Part shown: positions 19,288-29,567 of the stretch, piece by piece
Layout: every line of letters starts with the position of its first letter
Position numbering within the stretch: position 1 is the first letter of the stretch
Assembly (NCBI GenBank): GCA_905181735.1
Contig: CAJIYR010000003.1
Span: 190,001-232,224, forward strand
Reading direction: 5' to 3'
Length of the DNA: 42,224 nucleotides
Origin: an uncultured Hyphomicrobiales bacterium
Lineage (GTDB): Bacteria > Pseudomonadota > Alphaproteobacteria > Rhizobiales > TMED25
Position numbers and translations under genes: made by a program
Notes under the pieces: model-generated
Databases searched by the model: none
What the model saw: the letters and a program-made list of their open reading frames with translations, nothing else
What the model was told of the DNA's origin: nothing

Positions 19288-20398
19288 TGCAGAAATAAAC
19301 TTTATAGAAATTAAACTAGTTAACGAATCTTATAAAATTTTCTTCGGTAAGGATTATATTGAAAATAGTGCCTATTACATTAAGGATTTCACAAAAACAA
19401 ATAAAATAGCAATTATAACCGATAAAAATACTGCTAATTTATACTTAAATAAAATCTCTAGGAGTCTATTAGATAATAAATATGAAGTTATTCATATAAT
19501 TCTTGAATCGGGAGAAAAAATTAAAAACTTATCTTCAGTAGAAAATGTTATTAACAATCTTTTAGAAAAGAGATTTGAGCGAAATGACTTAATTATTGGA
19601 CTAGGCGGAGGCGTAATTGGTGATCTTGCAGGATTCATTGCTTCAATAATACATCGAGGTGTAGATTTCATAAATTTTCCTACAACTCTTCTTGCTCAAG
19701 TTGATTCATCAATCGGTGGGAAAACAGGGGTTAATACGAAATATGGTAAAAATCTAATTGGATCCTTTAAACAACCGCTAGCTGTTTTTAGTGACACTGC
19801 CTCCCTTTCAACATTACCTATAAGAGAAATAAAAGCAGGTTATTCTGAATTGGTAAAACATGCTCTTATCAAAGACAAAGAATTATTTTTTTGGTTATGC
19901 AAAAACTGGAATGTGATTTTCAATCAAGACAAGGAAATAACCAAAGCCATAAAATGGAGTAGTAAAATTAAAGCTATGCTCGTCCAAGAGGACGTAAAAG
20001 AAAGAGGCAGTCGAGCTCTATTGAATCTAGGACACACCTACGCACATGCAATAGAATCTCTTCTAAAATATGACGGCACAATACTGCATGGAGAGGCTGT
20101 ATCTGTTGGTATACTTTTAGCTTATCAAACATCCTACTTATTGGGCCACAGTAAAAAAGATGAGTTAAATAAAATTATTGAACATTTTAATGATGTAGGA
20201 TTAGCAACGGACCTTAAAAAATATAATAAGAACAATATAAATTCAGATATATTATTAAATGCGATGAATAATGATAAAAAAGTTAAGTCCGGTCAAAAAA
20301 CCTTTATTATACCTCAGGGAATTGGGCAAGCATTCATTAGCAACGAAATAAATGATGAAATAATAAAAAGTGTTATTGATACTGCGCTGGCTTCATGA
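19277..20398 (+). CDS. aroB: 3-dehydroquinate synthase
   Basis: NAD- and metal-dependent cyclase, second step of the shikimate pathway. 373 aa. NAD-binding GLGGGVIGDLAGFIASI (~108-124), the family block INFPTTLLAQVDSSIGGKTG, metal ligands E in SELVKHALIKD, H in LGHTYAHAIE and H in LHGEAVSVG. Starts inside aroK. With aroK it supplies chorismate, which ubiC (32747-33223) also uses. Ends 22 bp before convergent bolA. Confidence 0.97.
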   Translation: MNSNAEINFIEIKLVNESYKIFFGKDYIENSAYYIKDFTKTNKIAIITDKNTANLYLNKISRSLLDNKYEVIHIILESGEKIKNLSSVENVINNLLEKRFERNDLIIGLGGGVIGDLAGFIASIIHRGVDFINFPTTLLAQVDSSIGGKTGVNTKYGKNLIGSFKQPLAVFSDTASLSTLPIREIKAGYSELVKHALIKDKELFFWLCKNWNVIFNQDKEITKAIKWSSKIKAMLVQEDVKERGSRALLNLGHTYAHAIESLLKYDGTILHGEAVSVGILLAYQTSYLLGHSKKDELNKIIEHFNDVGLATDLKKYNKNNINSDILLNAMNNDKKVKSGQKTFIIPQGIGQAFISNEINDEIIKSVIDTALAS

Positions 20399-20420
20399 TA
20401 TTTAAATTGCTTTACAATAT

Positions 20421-20696
20421 TTAACCGATCTCAGAGGATGTTGATGCTTTTATACTCAGAGCATGGATAACGGTAATCTCTTCTTCTAATATTTTATTGA
20501 CCATTCTGTGGCGATCGATCTTTGAACAACCATTGAATTTGTCCGAAATAACGGTAATATGGAAATGAGACTGACCTTCCTTACTCCATCCAGCATGACC
20601 TTGGTGCTTATGAGAATCGTCTCTTACATTAAGGTAACTTGGCTCAAGATATTTATTAAGTTTTTCTTCCAGAACTTTTGCAGTATTAATTTTCAT
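20421..20696 (-). CDS. bolA: BolA family protein
   Basis: 91 aa. The class-II KH-like BolA fold is marked by HKHQGHAGWSKEGQSHFHITV and the RHRMVNKIL helix with DR-H-R-V-type motif (KIDRHRMV). BolA proteins pair with monothiol glutaredoxins through 2Fe-2S clusters and affect cell shape and iron metabolism. The ATG has AGAGG 4 nt upstream, a strong site. It is divergent from the J-domain gene, 74 bp away, a conserved pairing with cobST in alphaproteobacteria. Confidence 0.92.
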   Translation of the reverse strand: MKINTAKVLEEKLNKYLEPSYLNVRDDSHKHQGHAGWSKEGQSHFHITVISDKFNGCSKIDRHRMVNKILEEEITVIHALSIKASTSSEIG

Positions 20697-20770
20697 ATTC
20701 CTCTAGTAAAAATGTGTTACAAATTATAATATGCAAAATAGTACACCATATAACAAGACAGGTAAACTGA

Positions 20771-21373
20771 ATGACATCTATTAATCCCAAATATTTTGAT
20801 AGTATTAGAATAAAGCCGAAGGGAAAAAAGGTTGAGGAAATTAAAACTTGTCAGTGGGAAGGATGCTCTTTACCGGCAACAAATAAAGCGCCCAAAGGCC
20901 GAGGGCAAGATGGTATATATATAAATTTTTGCATGTCACATGTTCGTGAATATAATAAAACTTATAACTATTTCGAAGGAATGAATCCAAAAGATGTATC
21001 GAAGTTTCAAAAAGAATCCCTTACTGGGAATAGACCTACTTGGAAATTAGGGGTAGAGAATGCTGGAGAAATGCCCGGTTATATGGCAAAAGATAGAATA
21101 AGATCTAGATTCGATGACAAGATAGGTATTCTAGAAGAAGGTATTGTAAACAAAAGTCCAGTAAAGAAACCAAAGGTAGGGAATGCAGCAAGGAAAGCCT
21201 TCCATGCACTTGGCCTTGATACGGATTCTGAAGGCGAAGCAATTAAAAATAAATACAAAATTTTAGTAAAAAGGCATCATCCGGATGCCAACGGTGGAAC
21301 CAGGGATGCGGAAGACCGTTTAGTTGAAATAATTAAATCATACCGATATCTAAAATCGGCAGGGTTTTGTTAA
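20771..21373 (+). CDS. J-domain protein with N-terminal Cys motif, next to cobS
   Basis: 200 aa. The J domain is C-terminal (~residues 142-200): AFHALGLDTDSEGEAIKNKY, then KRHHPDANGG with the essential H170-P171-D172 and YRYLKSAG. This would activate a DnaK-type Hsp70. The N-terminal part has TCQWEGCSLPAT and FCMSHVREYN: C27, C32, C54 and H57, which look like a zinc site. It heads the set J-protein-cobS-cobT with 32 bp and 12 bp gaps, a conserved unit in alphaproteobacteria, suggesting the chaperone helps the AAA+/VWA pair. Client unknown. Confidence 0.9.
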   Translation: MTSINPKYFDSIRIKPKGKKVEEIKTCQWEGCSLPATNKAPKGRGQDGIYINFCMSHVREYNKTYNYFEGMNPKDVSKFQKESLTGNRPTWKLGVENAGEMPGYMAKDRIRSRFDDKIGILEEGIVNKSPVKKPKVGNAARKAFHALGLDTDSEGEAIKNKYKILVKRHHPDANGGTRDAEDRLVEIIKSYRYLKSAGFC

Positions 21374-21405
21374 TAATATATTTAAAAAAATTGAAGGAAT
21401 AAAAA

Positions 21406-22392
21406 ATGACACAAAATAATGAGGCTAATATGAACAAAGAACCTGATATTACGTTATCTGTTGAAAAAACTTTTGGCTTTAAGTCAGATTTAGTTGTACC
21501 TGCATACTCAAAGCCAAATGAATATGTTCCTGAAATTGATGATACATACGTATTTGACCCACAAACAACTTTAGCTATTCTGTCTGGGTTTTCTCATAAC
21601 AGAAGAGTGATGGTTCAAGGATATCATGGTACAGGAAAATCAACTCACATTGAACAAGTAGCTGCTCGACTAAATTGGCCCTGTATTCGTATCAACCTCG
21701 ACAGTCATGTCAGTCGAATTGATTTAATAGGAAAAGATGCCATTGTACTAAAGGACGGCAAGCAAGTAACTGAATTTAAAGAAGGTATTTTACCTTGGGC
21801 ACTTCAATCAAATGTAGCGCTAGTTTTTGATGAATACGATGCAGGAAGACCTGATGTTATGTTTGTTATTCAAAGAATACTCGAGGTATCTGGAAAGCTA
21901 ACCCTACTTGATCAAAGTAAGGTTATTAAACCTCACCCTTATTTTAGAATGTTTTCTACAACAAATACGGTTGGTCTTGGTGATACAACAGGATTGTATC
22001 ACGGTACTCAACAAATTAACCAAGGCCAAATGGATAGATGGTCGGTTGTTGCAACTCTTAACTACCTTCCTCTTGAAGTTGAGACTTCAATTGTCATAAG
22101 GAAAGCAAAGAAATATGATACAAAAGAAGGTAAAGAAACCGTACAAAAAATGGTTAAGGTAGCAGAACTTACAAGAAATGCATTTGTAAATGGAGACCTC
22201 TCTACAGTTATGAGTCCAAGAACAGTGTTAACATGGGCTGAAAATACTGAAATATTTGGTGACACAAGCTTTGCATTTAAATTAACATTTCTAAATAAAT
22301 GTGATGAATTAGAAAGACCTCTTGTCTCAGAATTCTTTCAAAGATGCTTTAATGAAGAAGCAGATGATTCAGTAGCCAATTTAATTAAATAA
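21406..22392 (+). CDS. cobS: Cobaltochelatase CobS-type AAA+ ATPase
   Basis: MoxR-like AAA+ ATPase, 328 aa. Walker [10 protein letters not shown] (72-80), Walker [15 protein letters not shown] (F-D-E-Y-D ~141-145), sensor [20 protein letters not shown], which is highly CobS-specific. In aerobic B12 makers CobS and CobT drive cobalt insertion by CobN. Here cobN is not next to it, which is usual in alphaproteobacteria. Good SD (AAGGA). Cobalt chelation is the family role; the organism's use of it is not shown by this window. Confidence 0.93.
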   Translation: MTQNNEANMNKEPDITLSVEKTFGFKSDLVVPAYSKPNEYVPEIDDTYVFDPQTTLAILSGFSHNRRVMVQGYHGTGKSTHIEQVAARLNWPCIRINLDSHVSRIDLIGKDAIVLKDGKQVTEFKEGILPWALQSNVALVFDEYDAGRPDVMFVIQRILEVSGKLTLLDQSKVIKPHPYFRMFSTTNTVGLGDTTGLYHGTQQINQGQMDRWSVVATLNYLPLEVETSIVIRKAKKYDTKEGKETVQKMVKVAELTRNAFVNGDLSTVMSPRTVLTWAENTEIFGDTSFAFKLTFLNKCDELERPLVSEFFQRCFNEEADDSVANLIK

Positions 22393-22404
22393 TGAGTTAG
22401 CAAA

Positions 22405-24228
22405 TTGTCTGATCAAACAGAAAATATAAGTCAAGTTGATATCATAAAACGAGCTTTGACTGATACTACTCGATCTATTTCAGAAGATTCTGAAATAGAA
22501 GTTTTGTATGGTAATGAGCAAGCGGTATTAAGTGGTAAAAAAATAAAACTTACAGAACCCACTAACCTGTTATCAAGAGAAGAATTATCGATACTCAGAG
22601 GTAATGCAGATTTACTTGCCTTAAAAGTAAAAAGTCACAGCGATGAAATCTATTCGAAGCACAAGCCACGGGGGCGGCAAGCTCAGCAAATATATAATGC
22701 AATTGAAGAAGCTAGAATTGAAGCTCTTGGGTCAATAAACATGCCTGGATCTGCGTCTAACTTAAACGCAAGAAATGAATCAAATTATAAGAATTCTAAC
22801 CTAAATAACATAACCCGTAGAGATGAAGCGCCTGTAGCTGATGCTATCTCATTGCTAGCACGAGAAATATTAACAGGATTTCCTTCACCAAAGAATACAC
22901 GAGACTTCGTTAATTTATGGCGCCCATGGATAGAAGAGAAGGCAATAGCAGAGCTAGAATCATTAAAAGATAATATTCATGACCAAGAAATGTTTGCAAG
23001 TAAGATAGGGAGCCTCTTGACAGCCTTAGATATGGGAGACCAATTAGGTGACGGTGAAGAAAAGCTAGATAACTCTAACGAAACAGCTGATGAAAGTGTT
23101 GCCGAAGAAGATGGTTCTGAAACTGATAGTTCAGAATTATCAGATGAAATTGATCCGGATGATTCAGAAAATATGGAAGATACAGATGAGACAATGGATC
23201 TTGAGGATATGGAAGGAGAGGAAGACGGCGAAGAATCAACTGCTCCCGAAGATAGAAGAAATTCTGAAGATGAAGAGACAAATCGATTAAAGCAGCAAGC
23301 ATACAAAGTTTTTACAAATGAATTTGACGAGGAAATCACTGCCGAAGAATTATGTGATATGGAGGAGTTGGATAGATTAAGGAACTATTTAGACAAACAA
23401 CTATTAAGTTTACAAGGTGTAGTGGCAAGGCTTGCAAATAAACTGCAAAGAAAATTAATGGCTCAGCAAAATAGGTCATGGGATTTTGATTTAGAGGAAG
23501 GTATGCTTGATACAGCGAGACTAGTAAGGGTAGTTACAGAACCTATGTCTCCATTATCTTTTAAACTTGAGCGTGATACAGATTTTAGAGACACTGTTGT
23601 AACCCTGTTGTTAGATAACTCAGGTTCAATGAGGGGTAGGCCAATTATGGTTGCAGCAACATGCGCTGATATACTTACAAGAACATTAGAAAGATGCGGC
23701 GTTAAAGCTGAAGTGTTAGGTTTCACAACTAAAGCTTGGAAGGGAGGCCAATCAAGGGAGGCCTGGGCAGAAGCAGGGAAACCAAGTAAACCAGGAAGAC
23801 TAAATGACTTAAGGCATATAATTTATAAATCAGCCGACACTCCATGGAGAAGGGCAAAAAGAAATCTTGGTTTAATGATGAGAGAAGGCTTACTGAAAGA
23901 GAATATTGATGGTGAGGCACTAAATTGGGCACACGAAAGGCTTTTGGGTAGACCTGAGCAAAGAAAGATCCTCATGGTTATCTCAGACGGCGCTCCGGTT
24001 GACGACTCGTCTTTATCTGTTAATTCAGGGAATTATCTAGAGCGCCACTTAAGAAAGGTTATCGATAATATAGAGACCAATTCATCGGTAGAGCTCATTG
24101 CAATTGGAATAGGCCATGATGTCACTAGGTACTATAAGAAAGCTATTACAATAGTTGACGCTGAAGAACTAGGTGGTGCTATTACCGAAAAATTAGCAGA
24201 ACTATTTGATGAAAAAGCAAAGAATTAA
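22405..24228 (+). CDS. cobT: Cobaltochelatase CobT-type VWA protein
   Basis: 607 aa, partner of CobS. N-terminal CobT domain; acidic linker at ~214-292 made mainly of D, E and S; then a C-terminal von Willebrand A domain with a complete MIDAS motif D404-x-S406-x-S408 ([13 protein letters not shown]) and the later [10 protein letters not shown]. The start is TTG at 22405 (no ATG gives a family-like N-terminus) with a weak ribosome-binding site, so translation probably depends on the preceding cobS. Ends 9 bp before the convergent transporter gene. Confidence 0.93.
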   Translation: MSDQTENISQVDIIKRALTDTTRSISEDSEIEVLYGNEQAVLSGKKIKLTEPTNLLSREELSILRGNADLLALKVKSHSDEIYSKHKPRGRQAQQIYNAIEEARIEALGSINMPGSASNLNARNESNYKNSNLNNITRRDEAPVADAISLLAREILTGFPSPKNTRDFVNLWRPWIEEKAIAELESLKDNIHDQEMFASKIGSLLTALDMGDQLGDGEEKLDNSNETADESVAEEDGSETDSSELSDEIDPDDSENMEDTDETMDLEDMEGEEDGEESTAPEDRRNSEDEETNRLKQQAYKVFTNEFDEEITAEELCDMEELDRLRNYLDKQLLSLQGVVARLANKLQRKLMAQQNRSWDFDLEEGMLDTARLVRVVTEPMSPLSFKLERDTDFRDTVVTLLLDNSGSMRGRPIMVAATCADILTRTLERCGVKAEVLGFTTKAWKGGQSREAWAEAGKPSKPGRLNDLRHIIYKSADTPWRRAKRNLGLMMREGLLKENIDGEALNWAHERLLGRPEQRKILMVISDGAPVDDSSLSVNSGNYLERHLRKVIDNIETNSSVELIAIGIGHDVTRYYKKAITIVDAEELGGAITEKLAELFDEKAKN

Positions 24229-24237
24229 GTCTAAAAA

Positions 24238-24867
24238 CTAAACCTTAACTTCTTTCCACACACCAATTTTATTTTTAATGATTGCAAATGGGAATAGTAG
24301 AGCTAATGCAACTATAAATTTTACAACTAAATCACCAACAGCCCATGAAAACCAACGAGGAACTTGAAGAAAATCCATACCAAAAAATGAAATTTGCGAT
24401 ATTGCAAAATCATCATTAGAGCCAAAAATAACAAAGCTTGCTGAAAATGCTATACTAAAGAAAATTATTGTATCTATCACAGAACCGATTGATGACGAAA
24501 TCAATGGAGCTTTCCACCATTTAGCATCTCTTAACTTACTAAATATTATAACATCTATTAATTGAGCCGTAAGAAAAGCTGTGCCAGAAGCAATGGCAAT
24601 ACGAGGCGTTGCAAACCAAATTGATAAGAATACTGCTACAATAAAGCCAAAAAACACAATCAATCGTGCTTTTTTCGGTCCGTAACGTCTATTTGTAATA
24701 TCTGTTATAAAAAAAGCAATAGGGTACGTGAAAGCGCCCCAAGTCAACAAATCAGATAGGCCTAAGGGTTTAAATGGGTATTGAACAAGTATATTAGACG
24801 CAACAACCACTAGTATCATGCATAACACTGGTATAAGAATTCTTGAACGTATTCTTGGACGTATCAT
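24238..24867 (-). CDS. yhhQ: Queuosine-precursor (preQ0/preQ1) transporter, VUT/YhhQ family
   Basis: 209-aa inner-membrane protein with about six hydrophobic segments. Family motifs: DLLTWGAFTYPIAFFITDI (the pattern L-x-W-G-x-F-x-Y-P), NRRYGPKKAR and GTAFLTAQLIDVIIFSKLR with the conserved WKAPL(I)SS. YhhQ imports 7-cyano-7-deazaguanine for queuosine tRNA modification. The start ATG at 24867 gives a basic N-terminus (MIRPRIRSRILIP). It follows rpmB by 9 bp in the same direction, so it is probably cotranscribed. Confidence 0.88.
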   Translation of the reverse strand: MIRPRIRSRILIPVLCMILVVVASNILVQYPFKPLGLSDLLTWGAFTYPIAFFITDITNRRYGPKKARLIVFFGFIVAVFLSIWFATPRIAIASGTAFLTAQLIDVIIFSKLRDAKWWKAPLISSSIGSVIDTIIFFSIAFSASFVIFGSNDDFAISQISFFGMDFLQVPRWFSWAVGDLVVKFIVALALLFPFAIIKNKIGVWKEVKV

Positions 24868-24876
24868 ACGAAGCTA

Positions 24877-25194
24877 TTATTCTGCGGCTACTTGGATTTG
24901 TTCTGTGGCAACTTGTTGCTTTGCTTTAATAACTCTTTTTTTAATCTCAAGTGCTTTTTGTGATAGATTTTCAGAAGATTCTTTAATTAAGAATTCATCT
25001 AAACCTCCTCTATGCTCTACGGAGCGCAGGGCATTTGCCGATACTCTTAAGTAAACTTTTTGACTAAGAATTTCAGACAACAATGTCACTTGATTTAGGT
25101 TAGGTAAAAAACGACGTCTATTTCTATTCTTTGCATGACTGACATTATTTCCAGTCATAACTGATTTACCTGTTAGCTCACAACGTCTTGTCAT
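24877..25194 (-). CDS. rpmB: 50S ribosomal protein L28
   Basis: Large-subunit ribosomal protein. [37 protein letters not shown] and [20 protein letters not shown] are family blocks. 105 aa, the longer alphaproteobacterial form with a lysine-rich tail, here ending [14 protein letters not shown]. Good SD (TTGGAGA). Divergent from the DUF3108 gene across 191 bp, a common alphaproteobacterial arrangement. Confidence 0.96.
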   Translation of the reverse strand: MTRRCELTGKSVMTGNNVSHAKNRNRRRFLPNLNQVTLLSEILSQKVYLRVSANALRSVEHRGGLDEFLIKESSENLSQKALEIKKRVIKAKQQVATEQIQVAAE

Positions 25195-25385
25195 CAGTTT
25201 TCTCCAAAAAGTATTAATTTATTAATAGATTATATAAACACTTGCAATGGCCCAGTCAACTTGCAAATCAAACTTACTGTAAAATATTTATCTATTAATA
25301 AAAATGAGATAAAAAAAGAAGCCGATAAGCGTAATAATTTTAATATATTTGTTACAAATACTATATAAGAACATTACTAGTTGTT

Positions 25386-26300
25386 ATGCTTATGAGTATT
25401 GATTACAATTATAATAACAAAAATATTTATCAAAATCCTTTACTAAAAATGCTGAATAAAAAAATAAAATTCATTTTAAAGTTTTTAATCTTAGCGCTAA
25501 CAATATTTACGTTAGACGCTCCATTGGCATTGACAAAGAACGCCTTAGGTTCAGAACTATCAATTGAAAATAGATACGAGCTAAATGAACAAATAAACCT
25601 TAATTATTCTGTGCGATCTCTTGGTCTAAATATAGCCAGCGTTGAATTAGACTTTAACTTATCTGACTCTAAATACTGGTCTAACACAAAAATAAAGGCA
25701 AAAGGGATTGGTGGAATTTTTTCTAGTACTGAATGGACATTCGCTTCTAGAGGGAATCTAGAAAAGAAAAAAATATCTCCAAAATTTTATAGCAATCATA
25801 TCACAACAAAAAAAGGTAAAGGCTATGTTAGCATTACGTATAGAACAGAACTGTTAACAATATACGCACTCCCAGAAAATGATAAGGAAAGAGAAGATCT
25901 ATTAGCAATACACCTTGATACCAAAACAAAAGATCCATTATCAACTATAATAGAAATATCTTTATATAAAATAGATAACCCGTGCACAGGACATTGGAAA
26001 ATTACCGATGGAAGACGGATATTCTCTCTACAATTCAAGAAATTAGATTCGGATAAGGAGTCCAAAAATTTAATTGCCTGTGAATTAAAATATACCCCTA
26101 TTGCAGGTCAAAGTGAAAAGGAATTAGAAGAAGAGAAAGAGAAGCCCTCCCCTTATCATAAAATATGGTTCTCAAAGATTAAAATAAATGACAAAGTAGA
26201 TATACTAATACCAGTGATGATACATGCAAAAACTGATCTCGGTGTAACAAAGATAGATTTGAATGATATAACCATAAACGATATAGATATTGTCTTGTAA
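25386..26300 (+). CDS. DUF3108 domain protein, exported
   Basis: 304 aa as drawn. A hydrophobic segment (ILKFLILALTIFTLDAPLAL) preceded by lysines looks like a signal peptide or anchor, so the product acts in the periplasm or envelope. The DUF3108 body has NYSVRSLGLNIASVELDFNL, STEWTFASRGNLEKKKISPK, KDPLSTIIEISLY (D-P-x-S) and ITDGRRIFSLQF. A later ATG at 25449 would give MLNKKIKFILKF and a cleaner signal peptide; neither start has a clear ribosome-binding site. The family is of unknown function; it commonly neighbours rpmB in alphaproteobacteria. Confidence 0.82.
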   Translation: MLMSIDYNYNNKNIYQNPLLKMLNKKIKFILKFLILALTIFTLDAPLALTKNALGSELSIENRYELNEQINLNYSVRSLGLNIASVELDFNLSDSKYWSNTKIKAKGIGGIFSSTEWTFASRGNLEKKKISPKFYSNHITTKKGKGYVSITYRTELLTIYALPENDKEREDLLAIHLDTKTKDPLSTIIEISLYKIDNPCTGHWKITDGRRIFSLQFKKLDSDKESKNLIACELKYTPIAGQSEKELEEEKEKPSPYHKIWFSKIKINDKVDILIPVMIHAKTDLGVTKIDLNDITINDIDIVL

Positions 26301-26487
26301 TGAAACATATTAGTTAATATTTTAATATTTCAAACAAAAAATCATTTCAATAATATGTATACACAGTACTTAAATAACCATATATGGTGTAGAACAAAAC
26401 AAGAATAGGGTTATATAACTGATTCGGACATGTTATGTTCTATAACTGTTCTAATAGTTAAAATTATAACCATAATAATTAAAAGAC

Positions 26488-29010
26488 ATGATCAGAAAAT
26501 CTAAAAAAATAAAAGCAATACTAGGCCCAACGAATACAGGTAAAACATACTTATCTATAAGAACAATGATAAGCTATCAATCTGGTATGATTGGATTTCC
26601 GTTAAGATTACTTGCCCGCGAAGTATACGATCAATTGGCAAAAGAAATAGGGTTTGCTTCTGTTGCGCTAATTACTGGAGAAGAGAAGATAATACCAAAG
26701 AACCCTAGATTTTATATCTGCACAGTAGAAGCCATGCCGCTAGATATTGAAGTAGATTTTCTCGCCATTGATGAAATTCAATTAGCGTCAGATCCAGAAA
26801 GAGGACATATATATACCGATAGATTATTATATTCTAGAGGAACCCTTGAAACTATTTTTCTTGGCTCGCTTACAATAAAAAAACTTATTCTTAGGATAAT
26901 TCCTGATATAGAAATAGTCACTAGACCGAGGCTATCAAGCCTAACCTATTCTGGTCCAAAAAAAATTAGTAAACTTCCTAAAAGAACAGCAATCGTAGCA
27001 TTCTCAATTAACCGTGTTTATGAAATTGCAGATTTTATACGACAACAAAATGGAGGAGCCGCTGTTGTTTTAGGAGCTTTGTCCCCAAGAACGAGGAATG
27101 CACAAGTGGAGATTTATCAATCCGGTGCAGCAGACTATCTTGTAGCAACGGATGCCATAGGAATGGGTCTTAATATGGACATAGACCATGTAATGTTTGA
27201 CTCTTTAAAAAAATATGATGGAAAAAAATATCGATCCCTCTTTCCTATAGAAATTGCACAAATTGCGGGCAGAGCAGGTCGGTATAAAAATGATGGAACT
27301 TTTAGCATTTCTAATCACTTACCTCCGTTGGAACCAGAAGTAATCGATAATATTGAAAATCATAGATTCGAGTATAATAAATCTATTAAATGGAGGAATT
27401 CAGATCTTGATTTTACCAGCTTAAATAATTTATTAGCCAGCTTATCTGTATTGCCCCCTCATAAATTCTATTCTTTAAACAAGCAATGTGAAGATGTATT
27501 ATTCTTAGAACACATATCTACAACAGATCTAATTGCTCATCATTCCATGAGCGCTGAGAAAATAAAGCTGTTGTGGGAAATATGCCAAATGCCTGATTAC
27601 AGAAAAAATGGAACTGAAAATCATTCCACAATAATAGCAAAAGTCTATAATGACCTTACTGGTAAAGAGGGGTATGTAGACGACGCGTGGTTAAAAAAAG
27701 AAATAAAATATGCAAGCAATATAGATGGAGATATCGACAGTCTCTCTAATAAAATTTCTTATATAAGAACATGCAATTATATAACAAATAAAAAAAATTG
27801 GGTTAAAGATCATTTGTACTGGCAAGAACTTACAAGAAAAATTGAAGATAAGCTCTCTGACGCGCTACACAACAAACTTACAAACAGGTTTATTGACCGT
27901 CAGGCAAGTGTGTTGATTAATAATTCAAAAAATCAGAATTTTGCTAATATACAATTAGATTCTAACAACCAAATTATGATCGATGGAGAATTATTTGGCA
28001 ATATAAACGGTTTGAAATTTGTTAATACAAAAAATAATATTGGACTAAATGAAAATAAATCCGCTAAGTCTGCGCTGAATAAGATCGTGAGATTAGAGTT
28101 GGAAAAAATTACTAAAAATATTTTATCCTGCGAAAAACATGACTTTAGATTAGATGACAATAATCATATTATATGGAATTCTTGTCCTATTGCAGAGATA
28201 AGAAAAGGAGGGAATATTCTTAATCCTAATATCCGCTTAATCAAAGATAATTTTCTATCAGCAAATAATGAAGAAAGAATATCTAAGAAGGTAATTTTTT
28301 GGTTGGATAAATATATATCCGATACATTAAGTGATCTAATAAAATTAAATAATAATAATTCATTAAAAGGTTACCTATCTGGCCTTAAATACATAATGGT
28401 AGATAATCTTGGAATTGTCGATCGCAATGAAATACCTATAAGAGTAAATGACTTAACTAAAGAAGAAAAAATCATTCTTAGATCTTATGGTGTGTATATC
28501 GGCGGAATATACATATATATGAAAAAACTTCTTAAACCAGAGCCAACGAGATTAAAATATATTCTCAATAAATTATATTATGAGAATACGATAGAGAAGA
28601 ATGTAAATTCGCTATACGGGAAAACATCATCAAAATATGACCCTAAAACCCCAAAAGAAATATATGATATAATTGGTTACAAGATATGCGATCCATTTAT
28701 TATAAGAATTGATATATTTGAGAGATTATTAAATAATATTCGCGATGGAATGAATTCCAAAGAAAATTCATCTAATAAATCTTTTACGGTAACACCAAAA
28801 ATGTTAACATTAGTAGGCTGTTCAAAAATTGATTTTGAGAAGATTCTTATCTCGATTGGATACAGGATAAATAAAAAAGATAAAATTACCCAAGAAAATA
28901 CGTGGGTTAGAAAAAGAATGATTAATTCAAATAAAGTTGAAGAGAAGATTGATAAAAAAAATCTAAATCCATTTTCTATACTATCTTCAATGAATAATGC
29001 TTCAAATTAA
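26488..29010 (+). CDS. SUV3-like RNA/DNA helicase
   Basis: 840 aa, superfamily 2 helicase related to mitochondrial SUV3. Walker A GPTNTGKT (13-20), then MIGFPLRLLAREVYDQL typical of the SUV3 family, DEIQ box at 95-98 (FLAIDEIQLASD), LATDAIGMGLN-type VATDAIGMGLNMDI and QIAGRAGR (~262). The C-terminal half (~320-840) is Lys/Asn rich and poorly conserved. Mitochondrial SUV3 works in RNA degradation, and a role in RNA turnover is inferred. It is followed by fdxA and carD, conserved order in alphaproteobacteria, but the small S4-domain gene that often sits between helicase and fdxA is absent here. Confidence 0.88.
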   Translation: MIRKSKKIKAILGPTNTGKTYLSIRTMISYQSGMIGFPLRLLAREVYDQLAKEIGFASVALITGEEKIIPKNPRFYICTVEAMPLDIEVDFLAIDEIQLASDPERGHIYTDRLLYSRGTLETIFLGSLTIKKLILRIIPDIEIVTRPRLSSLTYSGPKKISKLPKRTAIVAFSINRVYEIADFIRQQNGGAAVVLGALSPRTRNAQVEIYQSGAADYLVATDAIGMGLNMDIDHVMFDSLKKYDGKKYRSLFPIEIAQIAGRAGRYKNDGTFSISNHLPPLEPEVIDNIENHRFEYNKSIKWRNSDLDFTSLNNLLASLSVLPPHKFYSLNKQCEDVLFLEHISTTDLIAHHSMSAEKIKLLWEICQMPDYRKNGTENHSTIIAKVYNDLTGKEGYVDDAWLKKEIKYASNIDGDIDSLSNKISYIRTCNYITNKKNWVKDHLYWQELTRKIEDKLSDALHNKLTNRFIDRQASVLINNSKNQNFANIQLDSNNQIMIDGELFGNINGLKFVNTKNNIGLNENKSAKSALNKIVRLELEKITKNILSCEKHDFRLDDNNHIIWNSCPIAEIRKGGNILNPNIRLIKDNFLSANNEERISKKVIFWLDKYISDTLSDLIKLNNNNSLKGYLSGLKYIMVDNLGIVDRNEIPIRVNDLTKEEKIILRSYGVYIGGIYIYMKKLLKPEPTRLKYILNKLYYENTIEKNVNSLYGKTSSKYDPKTPKEIYDIIGYKICDPFIIRIDIFERLLNNIRDGMNSKENSSNKSFTVTPKMLTLVGCSKIDFEKILISIGYRINKKDKITQENTWVRKRMINSNKVEEKIDKKNLNPFSILSSMNNASN

Positions 29011-29081
29011 TTTTATTATCTGTTATACAATTCATTAGCTAGCATAGATAATATATAAATATTTGATCAGTCGGAGAGTAA

Positions 29082-29420
29082 ATGACTTATATAGTGAATC
29101 AAGCATGTATAAAATGTAAATATATGGATTGCGTTGAGGTATGTCCGGTAGATTGCTTTTATGAGGGAGAAAATATGCTTGTCATTCACCCTGACGAATG
29201 TATCGATTGTGGTGTCTGTGAACCTGAATGCCCTATAGATGCAATAAAACCAGATACAGAACCAGGTTTAGAAAAACTATTAGAACTAAATACTAAATAT
29301 TCTAACATATGGCCTAATATAACTATTAAAAAAGAATCACCCTTTGACGCAGAAAAATATAAAGATTTAGAAGATAAATTAGTAAATCATTTCTCATCTA
29401 CTTCAGGTGAAGGCGATTAA
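29082..29420 (+). CDS. fdxA: 7Fe ferredoxin FdxA
   Basis: Seven-iron ferredoxin, 112 aa. The cysteine pattern is C9, C12, C17, C21, C25 and C40, C43, C46, C50. C9/C17/C50 fit the 3Fe-4S cluster and C21/C40/C43/C46 the 4Fe-4S cluster. The C-terminal extension (~residues 60-112) is typical of the FdxA group. The ATG has CGGAGAG upstream, a strong ribosome-binding site. Lies between the helicase and carD. The redox partner is unknown. Confidence 0.95.
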   Translation: MTYIVNQACIKCKYMDCVEVCPVDCFYEGENMLVIHPDECIDCGVCEPECPIDAIKPDTEPGLEKLLELNTKYSNIWPNITIKKESPFDAEKYKDLEDKLVNHFSSTSGEGD

Positions 29421-29567
29421 TATCCTCATTTTTTATATTTCAATTTAGAGAGCCTATTAAAGCGGAGCTTGTACAAAAGAAGCAGGCGATGTATTCCCGG
29501 GTAATAAATTAGTCAGATTTATTGGCTAAGTAATCTTTTAAATAAATAAAAAGGAACTATTTTTAAA

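Noticed and set aside
22977-23339. Serine-rich open frame on the minus strand
   Set aside because: It is the antisense of the acidic Asp/Glu linker of CobT; low-complexity repeat codons keep several frames open.
26395-26442. TAGAACA / TGTTCTA repeat before the helicase gene
   Set aside because: Short, wide spacing and in AT-rich DNA; no support beyond chance.
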